NCBI GenBank assembly: GCA_018675335.1
Contig: JABGYH010000009.1
Coordinates: 1 to 64,000, forward strand
DNA: 64,000 bases
Reading direction: 5' to 3'
Source: Candidatus Woesearchaeota archaeon
Lineage (GTDB): Archaea > Nanobdellota > Nanobdellia > Woesearchaeales > UBA11576
The notes under the pieces were generated by a model that worked only from the letters and a program-made list of their open reading frames with translations, had not been told where the DNA came from and ran no database searches. Numbering within the stretch: the first letter of the stretch is position 1; the number at the start of each line of letters is the position of its first letter. Both the position numbers and the translations under genes were made by a program. This document shows positions 1 to 8,523 of this stretch, piece after piece.

Positions 1-720
1 ACAAATGTTGTTATTGCATACTTCGTAAGTTTCACAATCAGGATTACTAAAGTCACATCCAGGTTTTAGTGTGCATTCGTTATTTGTGCATTCGTGATCA
101 TCAGCGCAGTTGTCGTCAGTATAGCACATGTTATTTTCTAATTCACAAATGTTGTTATTGCATACTTCGTAAGTTTCACAATCAGGATTACTAAAGTCAC
201 AACCTAGTTTCAAAGTACAAGCGTTATTTGTGCATTCGTGATCATCAGCGCAGTTGTCGTCTGTGTAGCACATGTTATTTTCTAATTCACAAACGTTGTT
301 ATTACATACTTCGTAAGTTTCACAATCAGGATTACTAAAGTCACAACCTAGTTTCAAAGTACAAGCGTTATTTGTGCATTCGTGATCATCAGCGCAGTTG
401 TCGTCAGTATAGCACATGTTATTTTCTAACTCACAAACGTTATTATTACATACTTCGTAAGTTTCACAATCAGGATTGCTAAAGTCACAACCTAGTTTCA
501 AAGTACAAGCGTTATTTGTGCATTCGTGATCCTCAGCGCAGTTGTCGTCTGTGTAACACATATTATTTTCTAACTCACAAACGTTATTATTACATACTTC
601 GTAAGTTTCACAATCAGGATTACTAAAGTCACAACCTTCTTTCAAAGTACACTGGTTATCAACACACTCATTATCCGCAGCGCAATTATTATCAGCGTAA
701 CAACCATCCCCAAAAAGAAC
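1..720 (-). repeat. Tandem 144-bp coding repeat (48 aa) in subtilase tail
   Basis: The same segment beginning ACAAA(T/C)GTT recurs at 1, 145, 289, 433 and 577, exactly 144 bases apart. The first four units differ at only a few positions; the fifth (577-~700) is more diverged towards its upstream end. The period is a multiple of three, so the reading frame is kept. Copies may continue beyond the window. Confidence 0.95.
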
Positions 721-2346
721 ACAAGAATTATCAGCACATGATTCAAACCATAAACAACTAGGATTATTAAATTCACAACCATCATTTAAAACGCATTCGC
801 CCTCACCACAGTGAAAATCAGAGTCACAAGTTTCAATTACTTGCACGTCCCCCGATTCAATACATTCTGCTTGTGCAGTTCCAGGATTAACACATTCAAA
901 AGAAAAAAAAGTATCATAAACATTTTCAGAATCTAAATCATCACAAAATAATTGATTTTCAAAATAATCAATTCCACAATCTAAATCCACAGAACAAACC
1001 GGTTCTGATTCTAATAATAATTGAGATAAATCTAAAAATCCACTTCCGTATTGAACGTCTTTTCCAGGCGCACCTAAATCAAGTGAATTATTTTCAAGAA
1101 TCTCTTTAACATCATAATGATTAAGTGTCGAATCTTGTTCAAGAATTAACGCAATTGCTCCTGCAACAAAAGGAGTTGAAAATGAAGTTCCAGTTTTTGA
1201 TGCTAAACCGCCCGTATTTGATGCAGAGTTAACATTTTTACCAGGTGCGGAAATATCAGGTTTAATATATGTGCCAAAATCATCTCCAGAACTAGATGAA
1301 TGCCAAACCATAGAATCATCTGTCGCACCAACACTAATTACTTCTTCAAAATGTCCAGGCAAGGTAACTCCCTCATAACCACCACAAAAAGAAGATGATG
1401 ATCCTCCAGGACCACAATTTCCAACAGCAACAACTACAGGAATGCCATCATTAATTGCTTTGTTTAATACATTTCTTAAAACAGGATCATTATTTGATGT
1501 TGGAGCACCCAAACTTAAACTAATAACATCCGCAGAATCATCAGTATTAACATCATTATCAGGATTTCTAACCCAATTAATTGCCTTATAAATTTTTGAT
1601 GTTGATGTTGAAAGTGAAGAATCCATAATTTTAGCATTAATAATATATGCTCCAGGTGCAACACCATCATAACCATATCCAGTTACGTCGTGTTGTTTTC
1701 CAGCAGCAATACCTGCAATCGCAGTTCCATGACCATTATTATCATGAGCTGAATCTTCAATATAATAATTTTCTAAAATAATTCTTCCTTCAAACATAGG
1801 ATGATCATTATCAATCCCACTATCTAAAATTGCAATTCTCATTCCAGTACCATTAATTCCTTGATCCCACAAACTAGGCGCATTTACTGCAGGAATCGCA
1901 GCGTCAAGAAGACCAGTATATTCAACATTAGGATAAACTCTAACAACATTTCGATTTCTAGCAAAATTATTGATATCTGCAATATTCACAGTTCCAGAAA
2001 ATAAATTATTTTCAAGCGAATCCACATTTCTAACTCTATAATCAGTTAATGATTTTGAGTTAAACTCAATTATAACATCAACCTCAGCAATTCCTTTTTT
2101 TTGATTATTAGTTATTGAGTCTAAAAGAGACTTATCAATTTTAGAATTAAATTTAATTTGATTTAATTGAATAATTTCATTTGAAACTTTAAAATTGGAT
2201 TTTATTAAATTTGATTCTCTTTCAATAGAAAATTTTGGTGCAACTGGTAAAGCCAACACAGGTAAAGATACAATCAAAATACAAAGAAGCAAACTTAGAA
2301 AAAAATAACTAATCCGTTGAAATTTATTTTTAGTTTTTTTAAACAT
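1..2346 (-). CDS. Secreted subtilisin-like (S8) serine protease with Cys-rich tandem repeats, 3' end outside window
   Basis: A 782-codon open frame runs from ATG at 2346 off the window's left edge, so the C-terminus is missing. Residues ~10-35 form a hydrophobic signal segment. A prodomain-like stretch follows, then the S8 catalytic domain with Asp in ILDSGID (D175), His in NGHGTA (H206), the oxyanion Asn in AVGNCG, and Ser in GTSFSTP (S390). After ~residue 460 the protein becomes Cys/Asn/Asp-rich and ends in near-identical 48-residue units (CNNNVCELENN, CYTDDNCADDHEC, GCDFSNPDCETYE). The start has a GAGGG Shine-Dalgarno 8 bases upstream. It is presumably exported and acts on proteins outside the cell; the repeats may be a disulfide-rich stalk or binding region. 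S8 assignment is firm; substrate unknown. Confidence 0.92.
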   Translation of the reverse strand, partial: MFKKTKNKFQRISYFFLSLLLCILIVSLPVLALPVAPKFSIERESNLIKSNFKVSNEIIQLNQIKFNSKIDKSLLDSITNNQKKGIAEVDVIIEFNSKSLTDYRVRNVDSLENNLFSGTVNIADINNFARNRNVVRVYPNVEYTGLLDAAIPAVNAPSLWDQGINGTGMRIAILDSGIDNDHPMFEGRIILENYYIEDSAHDNNGHGTAIAGIAAGKQHDVTGYGYDGVAPGAYIINAKIMDSSLSTSTSKIYKAINWVRNPDNDVNTDDSADVISLSLGAPTSNNDPVLRNVLNKAINDGIPVVVAVGNCGPGGSSSSFCGGYEGVTLPGHFEEVISVGATDDSMVWHSSSSGDDFGTYIKPDISAPGKNVNSASNTGGLASKTGTSFSTPFVAGAIALILEQDSTLNHYDVKEILENNSLDLGAPGKDVQYGSGFLDLSQLLLESEPVCSVDLDCGIDYFENQLFCDDLDSENVYDTFFSFECVNPGTAQAECIESGDVQVIETCDSDFHCGEGECVLNDGCEFNNPSCLWFESCADNSCVLFGDGCYADNNCAADNECVDNQCTLKEGCDFSNPDCETYEVCNNNVCELENNMCYTDDNCAEDHECTNNACTLKLGCDFSNPDCETYEVCNNNVCELENNMCYTDDNCADDHECTNNACTLKLGCDFSNPDCETYEVCNNNVCELENNMCYTDDNCADDHECTNNACTLKLGCDFSNPDCETYEVCNNNICELENNMCYTDDNCADDHECTNNECTLKPGCDFSNPDCETYEVCNNNIC

Positions 2347-2471
2347 ATTTCAGACCCTCAACACTTTTTAGGAACTTAAATGACAACACAATCAACCAAG
2401 CACCCATTTTTGAAAATGATTTAATTATTTAATAAATATTACTATTACCTAATGGTGTCGACCAACTCATC

Positions 2472-2500
2472 ATTTATAAACTTTTCGGTTTATATAAATA
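2472..2500. promoter_or_regulatory. Divergent BRE/TATA promoter pair
   Basis: On the minus strand CCGAAAAG (2487-2480) is followed by TTTATAAA (2480-2473), a textbook BRE/TATA pointing to the subtilase. On the plus strand TTTATATAAATA (2489-2500) points to the small membrane protein. The two cores are adjacent, so the divergent genes may share control. Both would leave leaders of about 100 bases. Confidence 0.5.
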
Positions 2501-2636
2501 GCAATAAATTAAAAACAATAAAACTTATATTGTTTCTTTCTTTAAATTATGAAAAATAGGTAAAAGAGAGGGTGCTAATTGTTTTAAAGTGCTCAAATAA
2601 ACTCTTTAAACCAAACTTAAATGAGGTAATTATAAA

Positions 2637-2993
2637 ATGGCTAAGAAAAAACCAGGTTTAATGGAAAAAATTGGAAGTTGGGCTTTTATTATTGGCGTAA
2701 TCATTGCAATTGTTGCAGGATTTTTCAGTATTGGAGCGGTAATGACTTCAATCCTAATAGTATTAGGACTTATTGTAGGTTTCTTAAATGTTACATCAAA
2801 CGAAACAAACAATTTTCTCTTTGCAGCATTAGTACTAGTTGTAGTCTCAGGATTTGGAGGCGGAATGCTTGGTAATGTTCAAACAGTTGGACCCTACCTA
2901 CAAAGAATTTTCGCAGCATTATTAACATTTGTTGTTCCGGCAACAGTTATCGTTGCACTAAAATCAATCTATGCTTTAGCAAAAGATGATTAA
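2637..2993 (+). CDS. Small conserved-looking membrane protein, function unknown
   Basis: 118 residues with a basic N-terminus (MAKKKPG) and about four hydrophobic segments near residues 13-32, 34-52, 62-78 and 90-110. The loop around residues 52-58 has NVTSNETN, and GFGGGML occurs near 72. The start has a GAGGT Shine-Dalgarno at 2622-2626. I do not recognise a family. The gene stands alone between the divergent promoter and a convergent TVP38-type gene. The overlapping frames here are shadows. It is clearly a real gene by its promoter, ribosome site and consistent hydrophobic pattern, but no role can be read from the sequence. Confidence 0.8.
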   Translation: MAKKKPGLMEKIGSWAFIIGVIIAIVAGFFSIGAVMTSILIVLGLIVGFLNVTSNETNNFLFAALVLVVVSGFGGGMLGNVQTVGPYLQRIFAALLTFVVPATVIVALKSIYALAKDD

Positions 2994-3024
2994 AATTTAA
3001 ATTTTTTATTTTTTTTTAAATTTT
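2994..3024. terminator. Bidirectional T/A-tract terminator
   Basis: Between two convergent stop codons lies an almost pure A/T stretch with runs of six to nine T on the plus strand and matching A runs that read as T on the minus strand. Archaeal RNA polymerase terminates at such U-tracts, so this could end both transcripts. Confidence 0.45.
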
Positions 3025-3738
3025 TTATTTTCTCATTTTTATCGTTTTAAGAAATTTAGTAATTATTTTTTCTAAGTGCGCCCTTAAAAAATAAACAATA
3101 ATTCCTACAATTAAACTAATTCCTAAAATACCAAATGAAACCATAAAATTATCAGTTGCAACACCTGATCCTACCAGATTTAAAACAAAAAACCCCGGCA
3201 AACGTCCAAGAAATGCAATTAAAACAAGTCTTGAAATCCTAATTTTAGTAAGACCCCCAACAAAGCAAATTGCATCATCAGGAAGCGCAGGTAACAAAAA
3301 AATCAAAAATAAAGTAAAAAGCCCTTTTTTATGTGCTAATTGATCACATTTATGTAATGTTTCAGAATCAATAATTTTTTCAACAAATGGTCTTCCCAAC
3401 CACCTTGCCAAACTAAATGCAATAAACGATCCAATAGTAAGACCAATCATACTGTATAATGTTCCAAACCAAGCCCCAAATAAATATCCACTAACAAGAC
3501 CTGCCAATTGACCGGGAATTGGCGCAATTAATACTTGAAGAATAATAGTTCCAATCAAAATTAACGGAGCCCAAACCCCATAACCTTGAACAAAAAGTAT
3601 CAACGATTCACGACTGTTAAACACACCAGATAATGGCTCCCAAAAAAATAAACATAGAATTATCAAACTAACTATAAGCAGAACAATTTTAGCTAAAGTT
3701 ACGTCAAAATGTGATTTAATTGTTGCTTTACTCACCAT
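3025..3738 (-). CDS. TVP38/TMEM64 (VTT/DedA-like) family membrane protein
   Basis: 237 residues from ATG at 3738. A TTG nine bases upstream would add MGD, but a TATA-like TTTAAA at 3763-3770 lies 27 bases before the ATG, which favours a leaderless start there. Transmembrane segments alternate with the VTT-domain signature: PGQLAGLVSGYLFG in the middle and FLLPALPDDAICFVGGLTKI later, with the conserved GR and FLGRLPGF. Family members are polytopic proteins linked to lipid scrambling and membrane homeostasis; the substrate in archaea is not established. The promoter region (3739-3800) is shared with the divergent Dph2-like gene. Confidence 0.85.
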   Translation of the reverse strand: MVSKATIKSHFDVTLAKIVLLIVSLIILCLFFWEPLSGVFNSRESLILFVQGYGVWAPLILIGTIILQVLIAPIPGQLAGLVSGYLFGAWFGTLYSMIGLTIGSFIAFSLARWLGRPFVEKIIDSETLHKCDQLAHKKGLFTLFLIFLLPALPDDAICFVGGLTKIRISRLVLIAFLGRLPGFFVLNLVGSGVATDNFMVSFGILGISLIVGIIVYFLRAHLEKIITKFLKTIKMRK

Positions 3739-3800
3739 ATCACCCAAATTATAAAGATAAACTATTTAAACATTAGTATGTTTTCCCACATCGAAATAAC

Positions 3801-4442
3801 ATGAAAGTTAAATTTATTGAAGCAAAAACAAGTATTAACTTAACTAAGTTTAATACGTCTAAATTACCTAAAAAAATCGGATTACTTACAACAGTTCAAT
3901 TTTTAGATGAAATAAATCAAATCAAAAAATATCTTGAATCTCAAGACAAAAAGGTATTTCTCGGAGGTCAAGTATTAGGTTGTGAATTTTGCAATGCTAA
4001 CAAACTTGAATCAAAAGTTGATGCTTTTTTATATGTTGGTTCAGGGAGATTTCATCCAGTTGGTATTGGACTTAGCACTAAAAAACCAGTTTTTACATGG
4101 TATCCAGGAGACAATCAACTAAAAGTTATTTCCGCGCAAGATATTGAAAAAATTCAAAAAAAGAAAAATGGAATGCTTTCAAAATTTCTAGTAAGCAAAA
4201 TAATTGGAGTATTAATTTCTACTAAAAATGGACAGATAGGAGTTCAAGCAACAATGAAGAAAATTTTTGAATTAAATAAAAAATATCCTAAAAAAGAATT
4301 TTACTTTTTTATGTGTAATACTCTTGAATTTAATGAATTAGAAAACTTTAATTTTATTGAGTGTTGGATTAATACTATGTGCCCTAGAATTAGTGAAGAC
4401 ATACGTGTTCTAAACTTCTCGGATCTAAAAGAAATAGAATAA
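3801..4442 (+). CDS. Short Dph2-like diphthamide synthesis protein lacking the first domain
   Basis: 213 residues matching the second and third domains of Dph1/Dph2 enzymes. These enzymes transfer the 3-amino-3-carboxypropyl group of SAM to a His of elongation factor 2 using a [4Fe-4S] cluster held by one Cys from each of three domains. Seen here: KKIGLLTTVQF and GQVLGCEFC (C61, C64) for domain 2, and INTMCPRISED (C194) for domain 3. Domain 1 with its cluster Cys is absent. Only about 60 bases separate this gene from the divergent neighbour, and TTTAAA at 3763-3770 sits ~30 bases before the ATG. The short form is therefore the intact transcript and not a truncated ORF call. Activity with two of three ligands is uncertain. 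Confidence 0.75.
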   Translation: MKVKFIEAKTSINLTKFNTSKLPKKIGLLTTVQFLDEINQIKKYLESQDKKVFLGGQVLGCEFCNANKLESKVDAFLYVGSGRFHPVGIGLSTKKPVFTWYPGDNQLKVISAQDIEKIQKKKNGMLSKFLVSKIIGVLISTKNGQIGVQATMKKIFELNKKYPKKEFYFFMCNTLEFNELENFNFIECWINTMCPRISEDIRVLNFSDLKEIE

Positions 4443-4484
4443 ATAAATATTAAAAAAATTTAATTTTAAAAAATAAAAAATATT

Positions 4485-7400
4485 TTAGTTTTCTTTTCTT
4501 CTAATTACTACAAATCCCCCAACAGTTAATGCTAACAATAACATTATTGCATAGTCAGAAAATTCAGGAACTTGAGCAGGAGGATCTTCACCTTGACCAC
4601 CTAATTGTCCGTCAATACTATAATTAGAAAAACTACTAACATCAAAAATAGCATATGAACTACCCCAATCAACTATTTCACAATCAGGTGAAAAACAATA
4701 ATCCAATTCATTCTTTAATAAATCAGGCTCAATAGACAAATCTAAACCCCAAAAAGTAATACGTGCCGAACCATTTAATTCTAAAGCATCAGAATCATCA
4801 ATCAAACCAAGAAGATTCTGTTGAACAAAAACAGTATTATCAATACTTAAATTAATATCAGTAGTTAAATTCATACCAGTCCAGTTAATTTCACCATAAG
4901 AATTATTATAAATCAAAGTATTATTAAAAGATGAAGCATCCATCAAAGTATAATCCGCAGATGAAATATTATTATTTCGAATTACATTAGACGAGGTATT
5001 TTCATCTAATAATATCCCATATGCTCCCAGCGCACTTAAAGTAATAATTGAATTATTAAAAATATTTGATAAAGACCCCCCCGCTAAACCAATTCCTGCC
5101 GCAGCAGATCCTGATGTATTAATTGAATTATGCGCAATATAAAAATAAGATTCATTAGCAGGCAAACCAATCCAAATACCATCTCCAACATTACTTGAAG
5201 TAGTAATTATATTATTAGTTATGTTAATGTAACTTCCTCCTTGAACTGCTTTGATTCCCGGACCTGAAATTGTATTTACAATATTATTAAAAACTAAATG
5301 ATTTATGCCCTCGTAAAGATATATTGCAGATCCACTATCATAATCAATTGTAAAAGAATTATCATTAATTTCTACATTATTGCCGTAATCAATATAAAAA
5401 CCATAATCATTATTCTCAATTGAATTATTGTAAATTAAAGAATTATTAACTGAATCTAAATAAATTGTGCTTGCTTCTGATGAAGTTTCATTATAAAAAT
5501 TACAACCTCGAACAGTTAAATTATTAATATTACTTGCAGTCATCGCACGTGATAAACCATTACCTGAATGAGTTATATTATAATTATCACAATTAATATC
5601 CACATTAGATATTAAAATGTTAAAACAAGAAGATCCATTTGTAGACCAAACTAAATTTTGAGATAAATGATATTCCCCATTTTTTGTCAAACCTGAACCA
5701 GGACAAGCTTCAATCGTAAAATAACCAACATCAAGAGTATCGTTCGCAAACAAAGTAGTAAATCCAGTTTTATCACAAGTAACATTCCAATCATATTGTC
5801 CTTGGTTTGAAAATCCTCCTGATTTATTATAATAATAATATTCTCCTGATTGTTCATTCATCACATAAGTATTATTTGAATCAGTTATATTACAACTTGC
5901 ACTTGCAATATGCGCACCACCAGTTGCATTAATATAATAAGCATAATAAACAAAATCTGAATCAGCACTAACATAATTTTCTTCATCAGTATTGTTTATT
6001 GTTAAATTTGCATTTCCCTCATAAGCATACCCTGAGAAACTAGTTACATCAATGGTGCAGTTAGTTCCAGAACAAGACGGGTTAAAACATTTATTTTCTA
6101 AAATACAACTTTTACCCTCTGATTTAAGTTGATTTTTATTTGAATTGGATCCATAAATAACTTTATTAATATCAAAATTATTAATTCCTGAAAAAGTTAA
6201 ATACGCAGGATTAGCAAAAGCATTACATTCAGAAGAAGTATTAACAAAAATAAAATCTTCTTCCATCACAAAACAATCATCTAAATCAGTTAGCCCGGAT
6301 AAATTAACAGGTACACGAAATTTAACTTTTGAAACATTAAAATCATACGTGTATTCAGGAATAAAAGCTAATTGAGACTCATCAGAGGCATTAAATAAAA
6401 AAGATACTTGTAAATAAGGTGCTTTAGAAATATCTCGATATTCTTTTGAAGCTAATTCTGCAAATCCGTATCCTATCTGCGTTTCTGTAGCTCGTTTAAG
6501 AGCAAGAGTAATTCTTGAATTTGCCAAAGCAAGCTCAAGGTTTAGGGCCTCAGTTACATCCCAACAATGAACTCTATTCATCGATCTTGAAACCATATCA
6601 ACACTATCTAAATTTGTTAAATTGCAATTAAAACTATTATCAAAACTAGTTCCACAAGGTTGATTATTCCAAGTTATATTTTCTTCAGAAACAAATGCTG
6701 CACCATAAACATGATATGCATTAACAGAAGATACAACATTACTTATTCTATGTTCATAAGCACACAATTGAGCTTCATTCGCAGTAATAGAAGAAGTTAA
6801 TGAAGGAGGAAAATTAAATGTTAAATATGCTCTTGATCTCCGACTACCTCGTTCATAAAGTCGCATAAAATCCCTCGCGCCATAATTCGTATCAGGACTA
6901 TACTCCCAAACAGACGCATCATCTGCCAAATCAGAATAAGTTAAATTAACAGTTCCATTATATGCAGAAGATAAATTTGTAGCACTACTTCCAATATTAC
7001 TTGATTGATCTGGAGGAGAATAAGATGAAGCAGATACATGAGTAATATTCAAATAAGGTCTTAACGCAGCAGTTGCATATTCTGAACTTGCTACTGTTGC
7101 TCTACCAAAACCTAAATGAGATTCAGACGGTCTTTTTAAAACAAAAGAAACTCTATCATTTCCTGGAACATGTTCTGCATTTATTATATCAGTTACATTC
7201 CAACACCTCCATTCATTTATTTCTCCAGAAATAATATCTGTAGTATCTGACGCTGTTAAATTACAATTAGCACTCGCCGAAAAAGTAGTTCCACAAGGTT
7301 GATTATTCCAAGTTATGGAAGATTCAGAAACATAAGCATCATAATAAACATGATAAACCCCTACATCACCAACAACATTTCCAGTAGTATATTCGTATAA

Positions 7401-7667
7401 ACAAAGTTGTGCATCTTCTGCAATATTACTATCCGAAACAGAACTAATATCAAAACTGATATAACTTCGAGAATATCTTGTACTTCTTTCGTAGAATGTT
7501 AACAATTCTGAAGAATAATAGTTAGCATCCTTACTATATTCCCAAACATAAGAATCTTCAACAATATCATTATAATCTAATTGAGTAAATTCTGCAGAAA
7601 CAAGTGAAATCATAGAAACAATTAAAATAAACATCATAAATATTGTAGCAGAAATTTTTACTTTCAT
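4485..7667 (-). CDS. Secreted DNRLRE / beta-helix surface protein with PEF-CTERM-like anchor
   Basis: 1060 residues. A signal peptide (1-25) is followed by two DNRLRE-type domains (~30-210 and ~235-420). Both carry the same pattern: D-S-V/WEYS at the front, F/LYERxSRxSRxY, a Cys near LCLYE, and ITWNNQPCG. A Cys-bearing linker and a parallel beta-helix region (~690-960) follow, with repeated NN-S-I-NN rungs as in NosD/PbH1 proteins. The end has VPEFSDY, a hydrophobic segment and RRKEN, resembling archaeosortase-recognised PEF-CTERM tails. Many N-x-S/T sites suggest N-glycosylation. GGTGATGCATTAA precedes the ATG. It is likely a cell-surface adhesin or polysaccharide-binding/degrading protein; the ligand is unknown. 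Confidence 0.85.
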   Translation of the reverse strand: MKVKISATIFMMFILIVSMISLVSAEFTQLDYNDIVEDSYVWEYSKDANYYSSELLTFYERSTRYSRSYISFDISSVSDSNIAEDAQLCLYEYTTGNVVGDVGVYHVYYDAYVSESSITWNNQPCGTTFSASANCNLTASDTTDIISGEINEWRCWNVTDIINAEHVPGNDRVSFVLKRPSESHLGFGRATVASSEYATAALRPYLNITHVSASSYSPPDQSSNIGSSATNLSSAYNGTVNLTYSDLADDASVWEYSPDTNYGARDFMRLYERGSRRSRAYLTFNFPPSLTSSITANEAQLCAYEHRISNVVSSVNAYHVYGAAFVSEENITWNNQPCGTSFDNSFNCNLTNLDSVDMVSRSMNRVHCWDVTEALNLELALANSRITLALKRATETQIGYGFAELASKEYRDISKAPYLQVSFLFNASDESQLAFIPEYTYDFNVSKVKFRVPVNLSGLTDLDDCFVMEEDFIFVNTSSECNAFANPAYLTFSGINNFDINKVIYGSNSNKNQLKSEGKSCILENKCFNPSCSGTNCTIDVTSFSGYAYEGNANLTINNTDEENYVSADSDFVYYAYYINATGGAHIASASCNITDSNNTYVMNEQSGEYYYYNKSGGFSNQGQYDWNVTCDKTGFTTLFANDTLDVGYFTIEACPGSGLTKNGEYHLSQNLVWSTNGSSCFNILISNVDINCDNYNITHSGNGLSRAMTASNINNLTVRGCNFYNETSSEASTIYLDSVNNSLIYNNSIENNDYGFYIDYGNNVEINDNSFTIDYDSGSAIYLYEGINHLVFNNIVNTISGPGIKAVQGGSYINITNNIITTSSNVGDGIWIGLPANESYFYIAHNSINTSGSAAAGIGLAGGSLSNIFNNSIITLSALGAYGILLDENTSSNVIRNNNISSADYTLMDASSFNNTLIYNNSYGEINWTGMNLTTDINLSIDNTVFVQQNLLGLIDDSDALELNGSARITFWGLDLSIEPDLLKNELDYCFSPDCEIVDWGSSYAIFDVSSFSNYSIDGQLGGQGEDPPAQVPEFSDYAIMLLLALTVGGFVVIRRKEN

Positions 7668-7894
7668 TTAATGCATCACCTTTTTTAATAATAATTTATT
7701 ATAAATTATAATTTAATTTATAAACATTTCTAAAAAAAAATTAAATTTCAATTATTAATAATTATTTTAAAATTTACGATGAGTTTTAAAATTTTTTCAA
7801 ATTATGCAACTTAAAATTTGTCAAAAAAAATATTCAATATTATTACTTTCAAAAAATTGATCAATCCCAATTCATATGTTTCAATCACAAAACA

Positions 7895-7902
7895 TTTATA
7901 AA
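7895..7902 (+). promoter_or_regulatory. TATA box of S6e gene
   Basis: TTTATAAA preceded by AAAACA; transcription would begin near 7925, giving a ~60-base leader that holds the structured element at 7929-7975. Confidence 0.55.
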
Positions 7903-7928
7903 CACTAGATCATTTCACTAAACTGAGC

Positions 7929-7975
7929 TGAGATACCGTTTAAAGGGTGTTGGATTACCAACTTTGGTCTCGGGA
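7929..7975 (+). promoter_or_regulatory. Structured 5' leader of S6e mRNA
   Basis: The leader can form an outer stem GAGA(ta)CC with GGTCTC and an inner perfect hairpin GTTGG-ATTA-CCAAC, ending directly at the GGGAGG Shine-Dalgarno (7971-7976). This would suit autogenous control of a ribosomal protein gene. The pairing is read by eye; covariation is not tested. Confidence 0.35.
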
Positions 7976-7985
7976 GGAAAATAAA

Positions 7986-8438
7986 ATGGCTGAATTTAAA
8001 ATAGTACTTTCTGACCCTAAAACAGGGAAATCATATCAAAAAGAAGCAAAAGATGACTCTGCTAAACTTCTAATAGGTAAAAAACTTCGTGAATCCATAA
8101 AAGGAGAAGTTTTAGACATGACTGGATACGAATTTCAAATTACTGGTGGTTCTGACAGTTGTGGATTTCCTATGAGAATTGACGTTGTAGGACCTGCTAG
8201 AAAAAAAATCCTTGCAGTTAAAGGAGTAGGAGTTAATAATGTTAAAGGACTTCCTAACAAAAACAAAAAAGGAAGACGTAAAATGAATGGTATGCGTTCT
8301 AAAAAAACTGTTGCAGGAAATGTAATTCATGAAAAAACTGCTCAAATTAATATGAAGATTCTTAAGTATGGTAAAGAACCTTTAGAAAAACCAGCAGAAC
8401 CTGCAGAAGGCGACGCAAAACCTGAAGAAAAAAAATAA
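7986..8438 (+). CDS. rps6e: 30S ribosomal protein S6e
   Basis: 150 residues from ATG at 7986, chosen because GGGAGGA ends nine bases upstream; a longer frame from 7947 would run through the structured leader. The core matches archaeal/eukaryotic S6e: MAEFKIVLSDPKTGKSYQ, GKKLRESIKGEVLDMTGYEFQITGGSD, CGFPMRID and KGRRKMNGMRSKKTVAGN. The Glu/Lys/Pro-rich tail (~135-150) replaces the long basic extension of eukaryotes. Part of the small ribosomal subunit. Transcribed alone with its own TATA box and terminator. Confidence 0.95.
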   Translation: MAEFKIVLSDPKTGKSYQKEAKDDSAKLLIGKKLRESIKGEVLDMTGYEFQITGGSDSCGFPMRIDVVGPARKKILAVKGVGVNNVKGLPNKNKKGRRKMNGMRSKKTVAGNVIHEKTAQINMKILKYGKEPLEKPAEPAEGDAKPEEKK

Positions 8439-8449
8439 TCTTAATTAAT

Positions 8450-8500
8450 TTTTGATTAATTATTTTATCTAAATTTTTTATTTTTTTAAAATTTATTTCT
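8450..8500 (+). terminator. T-tract terminator after S6e
   Basis: Several runs of five to seven T (TTTTTTATTTTTTT near 8476-8489) follow the S6e stop, as in archaeal U-tract terminators. The AmrS-like gene converges from the other side. Confidence 0.4.
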
Positions 8501-8523
8501 ATTCTTACAAAATTAAATCAGAA

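Noticed and set aside
1-720. Evenly spaced repeats as a CRISPR-like array
   Set aside because: The 144-base unit is repeated throughout with no unique spacers and is in frame with a secreted protease.
7925-7950. GCTGAGATACC in the S6e leader, recalling the CTGAGA box of TPP riboswitches
   Set aside because: The second TPP element (ACCTGA...) is absent, the region is too short and the gene is not a thiamine gene.
8112-8345. Minus-strand reading frame within S6e
   Set aside because: Shadow of a well-supported ribosomal protein gene; composition is Ser/Asn/Phe-rich and lacks a ribosome site.
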